DNA of 64,000 bases from Sva-07 sp963707515 (GTDB taxonomy: Bacteria > Actinomycetota > Acidimicrobiia > Acidimicrobiales > Ilumatobacteraceae), in assembly GCA_963707515.1 (NCBI GenBank), contig CAVPQI010000001.1, forward strand, positions 62,001 through 126,000, read 5' to 3'. The position numbers and the translations under genes were made by a program. The notes beneath the pieces are model-generated. The model did no database searches. It worked only from the letters and a program-made list of their open reading frames with translations, and was not told the origin of the DNA. How positions within the stretch are numbered: the stretch's first letter is position 1; every line of letters begins with the position of its first letter. Shown one piece after another: positions 26,118 to 34,642 of the stretch.

Positions 26118-27215
26118 ATGTTCCCGGTCGACCTCCGACTCGACGCCGTCGACGGCACCGCCCGAGCCGGCACGGCGACGACGGCGCGGGGTACCTACAC
26201 GACGCCGCTGTTCATGCCCGTCGGGACGCGCGGGGCGATCAAGTACCTGAGCGCCGCCGACTACGAGCGGGTCGGGGCGCAGATCGTGCTCGGCAACACG
26301 TACCACCTGATGCTGCGCCCGGGGGCCGACCTCATCGAGCGGTTCGGCGGGCTCGGCCGCTTCGCCGGCTGGGACGGGCTGACGCTCACCGACTCCGGCG
26401 GCTACCAGGTGTTCTCACTCGACCCGAAGATCGACGACGACGGCGTCACGTTCCGCAGCACCTACGACGGCTCGACGCACCGCTTCACCCCGGAGCTCGC
26501 CGTCGCCGTACAGCAGCAGCTCGGCGCCGACATCCAGATGGTGCTCGACGTGTGCCCTCCGCTGCCGAACCCACCCGACGTCATCCGCCGCGCCGTCGAC
26601 CTCACCGGCGCCTGGGCGGCACGGGCCCGCCAGGCACACCGGCGCGGCGACCAGTCGCTGTTCGGCATCACCCAGGGTGGGATCAGCGAGACGATGCGCG
26701 CCGAGAGCGCCCGCCAGGTCGTCGACCTCGGCTTCGACGGTTACGGCATCGGCGGGCTGTCGGTCGGGGAGACCCGCGCCGAGATGCTGCCCGCCCTCGC
26801 CGCCGCGCTCGAGCACCTGCCCACCAACCGGCCCCGCTACCTGATGGGCGTCGGCGATCCGGCATCACTGGTCGAAGCGGTCGCCCTCGGTGTCGACCAG
26901 TTCGACTGCGTGATGCAGACCCGCCTCGGGCGCCATGGCACGGCGCTCACCTCGACCGGCCGGTTCCAGGCCAAAGCGGCACGCAATGCCGAGCTCGACG
27001 AACCGCTCGACCCGACGTGCCCGTGCGAGGTGTGCGCCCGCCACAGCCGCGGCTACATCCGCCACCTGCTGCAGGTCGGCGAACCGACGGCGTCGCGACT
27101 GCTGTCGATCCACAACGTCGCCTGGACGATCGACCTGATGGCACGGATGCGGGCGGCGATCGTTGCCGGCACGTTCCAGGCCTTCCGACGGTCGGTCCTC
27201 GACGTCTGGGCCTGA
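26118..27215 (+). CDS. tgt: tRNA-guanine(34) transglycosylase (bacterial Tgt)
   Basis: It swaps guanine-34 for preQ1 in tRNAs with a GUN anticodon. TDSGGYQVFSL carries the general Asp, FDCVMQTRLGRHG the nucleophile Asp, and GGLSVGETRAEM the base pocket, whose Val is the bacterial (preQ1) form. LDVCPPLPNP has the Cys usual for preQ1 enzymes. Zinc ligands are CPCEVCARHSRGYIRHL plus a His in LSIHN. 365 residues. These features argue for the full preQ1 pathway and not only queuine salvage. Confidence 0.96.
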   Translation: MFPVDLRLDAVDGTARAGTATTARGTYTTPLFMPVGTRGAIKYLSAADYERVGAQIVLGNTYHLMLRPGADLIERFGGLGRFAGWDGLTLTDSGGYQVFSLDPKIDDDGVTFRSTYDGSTHRFTPELAVAVQQQLGADIQMVLDVCPPLPNPPDVIRRAVDLTGAWAARARQAHRRGDQSLFGITQGGISETMRAESARQVVDLGFDGYGIGGLSVGETRAEMLPALAAALEHLPTNRPRYLMGVGDPASLVEAVALGVDQFDCVMQTRLGRHGTALTSTGRFQAKAARNAELDEPLDPTCPCEVCARHSRGYIRHLLQVGEPTASRLLSIHNVAWTIDLMARMRAAIVAGTFQAFRRSVLDVWA

Positions 27216-27240
27216 CCACCGGGCGCGAGGACAACACGGA

Positions 27241-27246
27241 TAGGCT
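27241..27246 (+). promoter_or_regulatory. Putative -10 box (TAGGCT) of yajC-secD-secF
   Basis: TAGGCT ends 10 nt before the yajC ATG. It has the same hexamer as the queA box. Confidence 0.5.
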
Positions 27247-27256
27247 CGCAGGCCGC

Positions 27257-27649
27257 ATGTCCACCACACAGATCCTGGCCCTGGTCGCCGCCGAAGAGAA
27301 CGGCGGCGGCGGAGCAGCCCTGCTGCAGTTCGGCATTCTCCTCCTCATCCCGTTCGGGTTGTACTTCCTGATGATCCGGCCGCAGCGCCGGCGGATGCGA
27401 GAGCAGCAGGACCTCCAGCGGTCGATCCAGGTGGGCGACGAGATCGTCACCACCTCGGGCATCTACGGCACGATCACCGGCGAGGACGGCGACCAGCGCT
27501 TCTGGCTGGAGATCGACGACGACGTGCAGATTCGCATCGCCCGCGCCGCGATCCACGGCAAGGCCGACCCCGACGGCGAGTCGGAGAAGCCCGGCGAACT
27601 CGCCGAGTCGACCACGGCCGACAACGCCGACACCGATACCGACGACTGA
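27257..27649 (+). CDS. yajC: Preprotein translocase subunit YajC
   Basis: 130 residues. One membrane helix (LLQFGILLLIPFGLYFLMI) ends in the family motif RPQRRRMREQQ, then GDEIVTTSGIYGTITG. The C-terminal 35 residues are acidic and low-complexity. YajC joins SecDF at the Sec channel, and the secD gene starts 6 bp later. Confidence 0.93.
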   Translation: MSTTQILALVAAEENGGGGAALLQFGILLLIPFGLYFLMIRPQRRRMREQQDLQRSIQVGDEIVTTSGIYGTITGEDGDQRFWLEIDDDVQIRIARAAIHGKADPDGESEKPGELAESTTADNADTDTDD

Positions 27650-27655
27650 CCGACC

Positions 27656-29263
27656 ATGGTTCGCCGCCTGTGGACCTCGCTGATCGGGGTCGTGGTCGTC
27701 GTCGTCGGGCTGTTCGCTGCCCTCCTGGCGACGGACAACACGCCCATCCTCGGGCTCGACCTGCAAGGCGGCGTCTCGGTCATCCTGGCGCCGGTGGAAG
27801 ACGCCAGCTCGTCGGACCTCACCGTGGTCCGCGACCTCATCCGCGACGAACTGGAGCGGCGAGGCATTGCCGAGCCTGACGTGCGGGTGCAGGGCGAGAC
27901 GATCGTCGTCGACCTGCCCGGCGTACGCGACCAGCAGGACGCCATCGCCGCCGTCGACGTCTCCGGCGTCGTCGAGCTGCGTCCGGTGTTGAACCTCACC
28001 GACTGCCAGGGCGCGATCAACGAGCCGACACCGACGACGACGACACCCGCCGGGCCGGTGGCGCCGGCGACCAGCTCGCCGGCAACGACCGTGGCACCGG
28101 CGGCGGCGCCCGGCACGTCGTCGCCGGCAGGCTTCCGCCGCGCCGCCCCCGATCCGTCGGTCCCGGGCGACACGATCCCGGGCGACTCGATCCCCACCGG
28201 CTCGATCCCGGGCGGCTCGATCCCCACCGGCTCGCTCCCGGACGACGTCCTGCCGGGCCTCGACCTCAGCCAGTTCCCGACCTCGCCGGCCAACGCCAGC
28301 GGCAACGAGCTGCTGCCGACCCGCGACGGTGGGGCGGCGTGCGTCGGCCCAGCCCAGGGCACCGGTGAACTCTTCGAACGCGGCAGTGCCACCCTCACCC
28401 TCGACCAGGGATTCGGTGTCGCCATCAACCTGCGCGGCGACGGCCAGGCGACGTGGAACAGCCTCGCCAGCCAGTGCTACAACATGGCCCCGACCTGCCC
28501 GTCGACCCAGCCCGGCGTGCGTGGCCAGATCGCCATCGTGCTCGACAGCACGATCCAGTCGAGCCCGCAGGTCAACCAGCCGACCTTCACCGACTCCGTG
28601 TCGATCACGGGCAGCTTCAGCCGTGAGGAAGCCGAAGACCTCGTCGCCGTGCTCAACCGTGGCGCCTTCCCGGTCGAGGTCGAAGCCCAAGAGGCACGCA
28701 TCGTGTCGCCGTCGGCCGGCAACGAATCGCTGCGCGCCGCCGTCGTGTCCGGGATCGTCGGCGTGCTCCTCGTGTTGGCGCTCCTCGTCGCCTACTACCG
28801 GATGCTGGCACTCGTCGTCGTCGGCGGTCTCATCGTGTGGGCGATGATGACCTTCGTCTTGGCCTCGGTCGTGTCCGTGTGGACCAACTACGCACTCACC
28901 GTCGCCGGCGTGACGGGCATCATCGTCTCGATCGGTGTCACCGTCGACAGCTACATCGTCTACTTCGAACGGATCAAGGACGAGCTGCGCGCCGGTCGGA
29001 CGATCCGCAATGCCTCGCCGCGCAGCTTCGGGTCGACGTGGCGGACGATCTGGGCAGCGAACATCGTCGCCTTGATGAGCGCCGTGATCCTGTTCTGGCT
29101 GAGCGTCGGGTCGGTGCGCGGCTTCGCCCTCTATCTCGGGCTGACGACGATCTGCGACCTCCTCGTCTGCTACTTCTTCACCCGGCCGGCCGTGCTGTTG
29201 CTCTCGCGCAGCAAGATGCTCGCCCGACGAGATCACGTCCTCGGGTTGGAGGTGACGCGATGA
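27656..29263 (+). CDS. secD: Protein translocase subunit SecD with an extracytoplasmic Pro/Thr-rich insert
   Basis: SecD uses the proton gradient to pull proteins out of the Sec channel. LGLDLQGGVSVIL (D1 motif) follows the first helix. Residues about 121-225 are an insert rich in Thr, Pro, Ser and Ala, with a repeated IPGDS/IPTGS pattern at 28165-28250. The P1 domain then resumes (GQIAIVLDSTIQSSPQVNQP). The C-terminal helices hold GVTVDSYIVYFERIKDEL (D5) and the FxxRP-like end. 535 residues. It overlaps secF by ATGA. Confidence 0.95.
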   Translation: MVRRLWTSLIGVVVVVVGLFAALLATDNTPILGLDLQGGVSVILAPVEDASSSDLTVVRDLIRDELERRGIAEPDVRVQGETIVVDLPGVRDQQDAIAAVDVSGVVELRPVLNLTDCQGAINEPTPTTTTPAGPVAPATSSPATTVAPAAAPGTSSPAGFRRAAPDPSVPGDTIPGDSIPTGSIPGGSIPTGSLPDDVLPGLDLSQFPTSPANASGNELLPTRDGGAACVGPAQGTGELFERGSATLTLDQGFGVAINLRGDGQATWNSLASQCYNMAPTCPSTQPGVRGQIAIVLDSTIQSSPQVNQPTFTDSVSITGSFSREEAEDLVAVLNRGAFPVEVEAQEARIVSPSAGNESLRAAVVSGIVGVLLVLALLVAYYRMLALVVVGGLIVWAMMTFVLASVVSVWTNYALTVAGVTGIIVSIGVTVDSYIVYFERIKDELRAGRTIRNASPRSFGSTWRTIWAANIVALMSAVILFWLSVGSVRGFALYLGLTTICDLLVCYFFTRPAVLLLSRSKMLARRDHVLGLEVTR

Positions 29264-30516
29264 CGACCGAGACGGAGATCGCCACGTCGCACTTCGGGCG
29301 GCTGATGCGGGGGCAGACGGCGATCGACTTCGCCGGCAAGAAGCGGTGGGGTCTCGGTGCGGCGGTCGCCGTGGTCGTGATCACGGTGATCTCGCTGTTC
29401 GCCCAGGGACTCAACCTCGGCCTCGACTTCGAAGGCGGCATCGCCTGGGAGGTGCCGGCCAGCGCCACCTTCGGTGTCGACGAAGCCGAGCAGGTGCTCG
29501 CCGACAACGACGTCTCGACGGCGAACGCCCGAATCCAGGAACGCAGCTCGGAGACCCTCGACGTCATCACGATCGAGATCGAGGAGCTTCCGACGGAGCA
29601 GTCGACGGCGATCACACAAGACCTCGCCGCAGCCGCCGAGGTCCCGGTCGAGGAGATCACCTACGCGTTCACGAGCTCGCGCTGGGGCGGCGAGATCACC
29701 GAGAAGGCCGTCCGCGCCCTCGTCGTGTTCCTGCTCATCGTGTCGGTGTACATCTCGCTGCGCTTCGAGTGGCGCATGGCCGTCGCCGCGATCGTGGCGA
29801 TGCTCCACGACGTGATCGCCGCGGTCGGCATCTACTCCGTCTTCCAGTTCCTCGTCACCCCCGAGACCGTCGTCGCCTTCTTGACCATCCTCGGCTACTC
29901 GCTGTACGACTCGATCGTCGTGTTCGACCGCATCAAGGAGAACGAGGGCAAGTACGCGGGCGTGCGGATGCCGTACGACGACATCGTCAACATCTCGATG
30001 AACCAGGTGTTGATGCGCTCGCTGAACACCAGCATCTCCTCGATCCTCCCCGTCATCTCGCTGCTCGTCATCGGCACGTGGATCATGGGCGCCGTCGCGC
30101 TGCGCGACTTCGCCGTGGCGCTCCTCGTCGGCATGATCGCCGGCGTCTACTCGTCGATCTTCATCGCCACGCCGCTCGTGGCGATGCTCAACTCGTCGCG
30201 AGGGCGCGCCAGCCACCGCCAGCGGCTCAGCGGGGAAGCCCTGCGCGCCGCCGTGGTCGGCGGGAGCGTGACCGGCCGGGCACTCGAGGCGGAGGCGGAA
30301 CGCAGCACGCGCCGCCGGTCCCGGCCACGCGCCGGGTCCGTCGGGTCCGCCCCGGCCGCCGCCTCCGAGGCGGCTGACGCGGCCGAGGCGAGCTCGGCGG
30401 AGACGGTCGAGTCCGGCGCCCCGGCGGGAGACGGCACGAGGCGGCCGACGGGCTCGCCGTCGGCAGACCGGCTGCTGTCGCACGCACCGCGACCACGCAA
30501 GAAGAAGCGTCACTGA
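29260..30516 (+). CDS. secF: Protein translocase subunit SecF
   Basis: LGLDFEGGIAWEV follows the first helix, and the D4/D5 region reads GYSLYDSIVVFDRIKENEG. Then come LNTSISSILPVISLLVIG and a final helix pair. 418 residues, longer than usual because of a C-terminal tail of about 100 residues that is Ala/Glu-rich and then basic, ending RPRKKKRH. The tail is probably cytoplasmic and may touch ribosomes or lipids; that is inference. Confidence 0.95.
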   Translation: MTTETEIATSHFGRLMRGQTAIDFAGKKRWGLGAAVAVVVITVISLFAQGLNLGLDFEGGIAWEVPASATFGVDEAEQVLADNDVSTANARIQERSSETLDVITIEIEELPTEQSTAITQDLAAAAEVPVEEITYAFTSSRWGGEITEKAVRALVVFLLIVSVYISLRFEWRMAVAAIVAMLHDVIAAVGIYSVFQFLVTPETVVAFLTILGYSLYDSIVVFDRIKENEGKYAGVRMPYDDIVNISMNQVLMRSLNTSISSILPVISLLVIGTWIMGAVALRDFAVALLVGMIAGVYSSIFIATPLVAMLNSSRGRASHRQRLSGEALRAAVVGGSVTGRALEAEAERSTRRRSRPRAGSVGSAPAAASEAADAAEASSAETVESGAPAGDGTRRPTGSPSADRLLSHAPRPRKKKRH

Positions 30517-30528
30517 TTCCTCGACCGG

Positions 30529-30534
30529 TATCCT
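30529..30534 (+). promoter_or_regulatory. Putative -10 box (TATCCT) of apt-relA
   Basis: TATCCT ends 6 nt before the apt ATG. No Shine-Dalgarno. Confidence 0.5.
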
Positions 30535-30540
30535 CCGGTC

Positions 30541-31068
30541 ATGGCAGGTGATCTCGGAGCGCTCCGCGGTTACGTCCGCGACATCGCGGACTACCCGACC
30601 GACGGTGTCACGTTCCGCGACATCACACCGCTGCTCGGCGACGGCACGATGTTCGCCGCCGCCGTCAACGGCATCGTCGACGGCTTCGCCGACGTCGCCG
30701 TCGATCGCGTCGTCGGCATCGAGGCCCGGGGGTTCATCTTCGCCTCGGCGGTCGCCTACCGCATCGGCGCCGGGTTCGTCCCGGTGCGCAAGGCGGGCAA
30801 GCTGCCGTGGGCGGTCGTGCGCGAGGAGTACCGGCTCGAGTACGGCGTCGACAAGCTCGAGATCCACCGCGACGCCATCCACCCCGGCGAGCGGATCCTG
30901 ATCGTCGACGACGTCCTGGCCACCGGCGGGACGGCGTCGGCCACGGCGCGGCTCGTCGAGACGCTGGGCGGTGTCGTCGCCGGGCTCGGTTTCGTGGTCG
31001 AGCTCGACGAGCTCGACGGGCGGTCGCGACTGGGGGAGCGCGCCGTCAAGTCGCTCCTCCACTTCTAG
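30541..31068 (+). CDS. apt: Adenine phosphoribosyltransferase
   Basis: It salvages adenine to AMP with PRPP. VTFRDITPLLGDG, VVGIEARGFIFASAVAYRIG, FVPVRKAGKLPW and the PRPP loop ILIVDDVLATGGTASA are all present. 175 residues. It lies 5 bp before relA as in mycobacteria, linking purine salvage and the stringent response at one transcript. Confidence 0.95.
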   Translation: MAGDLGALRGYVRDIADYPTDGVTFRDITPLLGDGTMFAAAVNGIVDGFADVAVDRVVGIEARGFIFASAVAYRIGAGFVPVRKAGKLPWAVVREEYRLEYGVDKLEIHRDAIHPGERILIVDDVLATGGTASATARLVETLGGVVAGLGFVVELDELDGRSRLGERAVKSLLHF

Positions 31069-31073
31069 GAGTC

Positions 31074-33311
31074 ATGGGCACCGTCGACCGAGTTCTTCCC
31101 TGGCGTCGGAACCACGTCGACACCGGCGCCACGAGCGAGCTGACGCCGCTGCTCGCCGCGTACCGGCGGCGTCATCCGAAGTCGCCCGTGTCGACCATCA
31201 GCCGCGCCTACCGCGTCGCCGCCGATGCCCACCGCTCGCAGATGCGCTCGAGCGGGGAGAGCTACATCAACCACCCACTGGCGGTCGCCCAGATCGTCGC
31301 CGACATCGGCCTCGACGAGGTGTCGGTCACCGCCGCCCTGCTGCACGACGCCGTCGAGGACACCGAGATCACCGTCGCCGACGTCGACCGCGACTTCGGT
31401 CCCGAGGTGGCGGCGATCGTCGACGGCGTCACCAAGCTCGAACGCATCCAGTTCGACTCCCGCGAGGAGCAGCAGGCGGCGACGATGCGCAAGATGTTGG
31501 TGGCGATGGCCAAGGACCTGCGGGTCCTGGTCATCAAGCTCGCCGACCGCCTGCACAACATGCGCACGATCGCCGCGATGCCGCCGGAGAAGCAGCGTCG
31601 CATCGCCCAGGAGACGCTCGACATCTATGCGCCCCTGGCCCACCGCCTCGGCATGCAGGAGATGAAGCAGCAACTCGAGGACCTCGCCTTCGCCGCCCTC
31701 CACCCGAAGCGCTTCGCCGAGCTCGACCATCTCGTCAGCACGCGCACGCCCGAGCGTGACGTGTACCTGGCGAAGACCCTCGCCGAGGTCCGTGCCCGGC
31801 TCGACGAGCTCGGCATCCACGCCGAGGTCACCGGGCGCGGCAAGCACCTGTGGAGCATCTACGAGAAGATGGTCGTCAAGGGCCGCGAGTTCGACGAGAT
31901 CTTCGACCTCATCGCCATCCGCGTGGTGGTCGACTCGATGAAGGACTGCTACGCCGCGCTGGGCTCGATCCACGGGCGTTGGCGGCCGGTGGTGGGGCGC
32001 TTCAAGGACTACATCGCGATGCCCAAGTTCAACCTCTATCAGAGCTTGCACACGACCGTCATCGGGCCGGCCGGCAAGCCGATCGAGGTCCAGATCCGCA
32101 CCCAGGAGATGCACCAGCGCGCCGAGTGGGGGGTCGCCGCGCACTGGGCGTACAAGTCCGGCGGCGACCGTCACTCCGAGATCGAGTGGCTGAGCCGGAT
32201 GATCGACTGGCAGGAGGAGATCTCCGATCCTGCGCAGTTCATGCAGAGCCTGAAGACCGACCTCGAACAGGACGAGGTGTTCGTCTTCACGCCCAAGGGG
32301 CGGGTGATCACCCTGCCCGTCGGGTCGACGACGGTCGACTTCGCCTACGCCGTGCACACCGAGATCGGCCACGCCTGCATCGGTGCCAAGGTCAACGGCC
32401 GGCTGGTGTCGCTCGATCACGTGCTGGCGAGCGGCGACAACGTCGAGATCTTCACCTCCAAGGTCGAGACCGCCGGGCCGTCGCAGGACTGGCTGACGTT
32501 CGTCGCCTCACCGCGGGCGCGCAACAAGATCCGCCAGTGGTTCAGCCGCGAGCGGCGCGTCGACATGGTCGAAGCCGGCCGCGACGACCTGACGGCGGAG
32601 ATGCGCCGGGAGCGGCTGCCGGTGCAGCAGGTGTGGAAGTCGCTCGAGCTCGAGCAGGTCATCGCCGACATGAGCTACGCCGATCTCGACTCGCTGCTGG
32701 CGGCGATCGGCGAGCACCACGTGTCGGCGAAATCGGTCGCCCAGCGACTGGCGCGCCTGTTCCACGGTGAGGGCGACGAGAGCCTGCCGACGACCGTCAC
32801 CCGTCCCCGGCGCGAGCGCCACGACGGCGACCGCCAGTCGGTCGGCATCCACGTGGAGGGCCTCGACGACGTCCTCGTGCGGTTGGCCAACTGCTGCACG
32901 CCGGTGCCGGGCGACTCGATCATCGGCTTCGTCACCCGCGGACGTGGCGTCAGCGTGCACCGCGCCGACTGCGCCAACGCCGTGTCGCTGATGGCCGAGC
33001 AGGCGACACGGATGATCGAGGTCGACTGGGACGCCGACGAGCGCCCCGGCCGGACGTTCGTCGCCGGCGTCGAGGTGGTCGCCCTCGACCGCACCCGCCT
33101 GCTGCGCGACGTCACCAACGCCCTCGGCGACCACTCGGTGAACATCCTCTCGTGCCAGACCGTCACCGGGAACGACCGGGTGGCAAAGATGCGTTTCGAG
33201 TTCGAGTTCGCCAACCCCGGCTACCTCGACGCCGTGATCCGCACGATCAAGAGCGTCGATTCCGTCTACGACGCCTACCGCCTCGTCCCCGGCGCCGTCA
33301 CGGTCGCCTAG
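31074..33311 (+). CDS. relA: Bifunctional (p)ppGpp synthetase/hydrolase (Rel/SpoT)
   Basis: 745 residues. The HD hydrolase domain has YINHPLAVAQIVADI and LLHDAVEDTEIT. The synthetase has GRGKHLWSIYEKM and FKDYIAMPKFNLYQSLHTTV, with QIRTQEMHQRAEWGVAAHW. A TGS domain (VFVFTPKGRVITLPVGSTTVDF) comes next, then a helical region with NCCTPVPGDSIIGFVTRGRG and a C-terminal ACT domain. Both catalytic centres look intact, as expected for the single long Rel of actinobacteria. AGGAG sits 3 nt before the ATG. The 62-bp hairpin array follows the stop. Confidence 0.97.
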   Translation: MGTVDRVLPWRRNHVDTGATSELTPLLAAYRRRHPKSPVSTISRAYRVAADAHRSQMRSSGESYINHPLAVAQIVADIGLDEVSVTAALLHDAVEDTEITVADVDRDFGPEVAAIVDGVTKLERIQFDSREEQQAATMRKMLVAMAKDLRVLVIKLADRLHNMRTIAAMPPEKQRRIAQETLDIYAPLAHRLGMQEMKQQLEDLAFAALHPKRFAELDHLVSTRTPERDVYLAKTLAEVRARLDELGIHAEVTGRGKHLWSIYEKMVVKGREFDEIFDLIAIRVVVDSMKDCYAALGSIHGRWRPVVGRFKDYIAMPKFNLYQSLHTTVIGPAGKPIEVQIRTQEMHQRAEWGVAAHWAYKSGGDRHSEIEWLSRMIDWQEEISDPAQFMQSLKTDLEQDEVFVFTPKGRVITLPVGSTTVDFAYAVHTEIGHACIGAKVNGRLVSLDHVLASGDNVEIFTSKVETAGPSQDWLTFVASPRARNKIRQWFSRERRVDMVEAGRDDLTAEMRRERLPVQQVWKSLELEQVIADMSYADLDSLLAAIGEHHVSAKSVAQRLARLFHGEGDESLPTTVTRPRRERHDGDRQSVGIHVEGLDDVLVRLANCCTPVPGDSIIGFVTRGRGVSVHRADCANAVSLMAEQATRMIEVDWDADERPGRTFVAGVEVVALDRTRLLRDVTNALGDHSVNILSCQTVTGNDRVAKMRFEFEFANPGYLDAVIRTIKSVDSVYDAYRLVPGAVTVA

Positions 33312-33354
33312 CGGGCTCGTCGCCTCGCTGGCGCTGCCGTCGCCACCCGTGGGC

Positions 33355-33579
33355 GATGAGGGAACGGGCTGCCCGTCGGTCCGTTCGCTCATCACGTCCG
33401 CTGCGACGGACTCGGCGATGAGGGAACGGGCTACCTGTCGGTCCGTTCGCTCATCACGTCCGCTGCGACGGACTCGGCGATGAGGGAACGGGCTACCTGT
33501 CGGTCCGTTCGCTCATCACGTCCGCTGCGACGGACTCGGCGATGAGGGAACGGGCTGCCTGTCGGTCCGTTCGCTCATC
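33355..33579. repeat. Tandem array of 62-bp units, each with two hairpins
   Basis: Units start at 33355, 33417, 33479 and 33541; the last is cut short at about 33579. Each opens with arms GATGAGGGAACGG and CCGTTCGCTCATC that pair at 12 of 13 positions with a central G-G mismatch around a 13-nt loop. A smaller stem GTCCG/CGGAC (6-nt loop) follows in the spacer. Copies 2 and 3 are identical. Copies 1 and 4 differ from them only in the loop. The array sits between the convergent relA and AraC genes. No coding function is seen. A CRISPR is ruled out as spacers are identical. Confidence 0.9.
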
Positions 33580-33599
33580 GCGGGGCGACGCCAGGGCGG

Positions 33600-34532
33600 T
33601 CAGGCGGCGCGGCGGGTGGCGCCGGCGGAGGTGCCCATGGTGCGGGCGAAGGCGCGACTGAACGCGGCTTCGGACTCGTAGCCCACCGCCCGGCCGGCGG
33701 CGGCGACGGTGGCGCCGCGGCGCAGGAGCCCGTCGGCGGTGTACATCCGCCAGCGTGTGACGTACTGCATGGGTGGCATGCCGACGAGCTCGGCGAAGCG
33801 AGCGGCGAAGGCCGAGCGCGACATGTTCGCCTGCTGGGCCAACGTGGCGACGCTCCAGGTCGCGCCCGGCTCACCGTGGATGGCGGCGATCGCCGCCCCG
33901 ACACCCTCGTCGCGGATGGCGCCGAGCCAGCCCGATCGGGCGGCGGGATCGCTGTCGATCCACGCCCGGATCGCCTGCAGCACGAGCACGTCGCACAGAC
34001 GACTGACGACGGCGTCGCTGCCCGGCCGGATCGCGCGCGTCTCCTCGGCGAGCAGGTCGAGCGTCGCCCGCAACCAGTCGGTGCGGCCGATGCGCGACGC
34101 CTCGATGTGGATCAGCTGGGGGAGCGAGGCGACGAGGTGGCGGGCAGCGGGGTGATCGAAGCGAACACTTCCGCAGACGATCGACGTGACCGCCCCGCCG
34201 CCACCGTGGCGGAGGACGGCGTAGACGTCGGTCTCGTAGTCGTGCGGCAGCTCGAGCACCGGCTCCCGTCGCGCCGGCTGCTCGCCCCACGCTGCGTGTC
34301 CCTGGCCGTGGGGGACGAGCACGAGGTCGCCGGGCCCGACGCGGACCGGGTCGCTCCCGGGTACGGCGAGGTTGCAGCGCCCCGACGTGACGACGTGGAA
34401 CCACACGCTGTCCATCGGCGGGATGTCGAGACCCCACGGCTCGCTGAGCTCGGACGAGCAGTAGAAGATGCCGGCCATCTCGACGTGACGCAGGACATCG
34501 TCGAGGGCGCTGACGTGCACACCCGATCGCAT
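33600..34532 (-). CDS. AraC-family transcriptional regulator with N-terminal cupin
   Basis: 310 residues. The N-terminal half is a cupin sensor (FHVVTSGRCNLAVPGSDPVR then GDLVLVPHGQGHAAW). The C-terminal 100 residues hold two helix-turn-helix motifs: TWSVATLAQQANMSRSAFAARFAELVG then AAGRAVGYESEAAFSRAFAR. The profile fits AraC regulators of the cupin_6 type, which often control divergent enzyme genes. The divergent neighbour encodes a flavin-type split-barrel protein, a likely target. The effector is not known. The start at 34532 is chosen because homologous sequence begins there; upstream in-frame residues look non-coding. Confidence 0.85.
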   Translation of the reverse strand: MRSGVHVSALDDVLRHVEMAGIFYCSSELSEPWGLDIPPMDSVWFHVVTSGRCNLAVPGSDPVRVGPGDLVLVPHGQGHAAWGEQPARREPVLELPHDYETDVYAVLRHGGGGAVTSIVCGSVRFDHPAARHLVASLPQLIHIEASRIGRTDWLRATLDLLAEETRAIRPGSDAVVSRLCDVLVLQAIRAWIDSDPAARSGWLGAIRDEGVGAAIAAIHGEPGATWSVATLAQQANMSRSAFAARFAELVGMPPMQYVTRWRMYTADGLLRRGATVAAAGRAVGYESEAAFSRAFARTMGTSAGATRRAA

Positions 34533-34556
34533 CTGCGCAGTCTGCCAGATCCGCAG

Positions 34557-34582
34557 CGATCGTCCGAGCGACTGGACGATCG
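34557..34582. promoter_or_regulatory. Inverted repeat in the AraC/split-barrel divergent promoter
   Basis: CGATCGTCC and GGACGATCG are perfect 9-bp arms with an 8-nt spacer, placed in the 110-bp gap between two divergent starts. It is a candidate operator for the AraC-type protein or another dimeric regulator. Confidence 0.45.
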
Positions 34583-34642
34583 AGCAACATTTCCGGATCG
34601 ACAGGTATGGATTCACCGCAGTGCACGGCTCATGGTGGACGC

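Noticed and set aside
33355..33579. CRISPR array
   Set aside because: The whole 62-bp unit repeats, with no variable spacers, and no cas gene is near.
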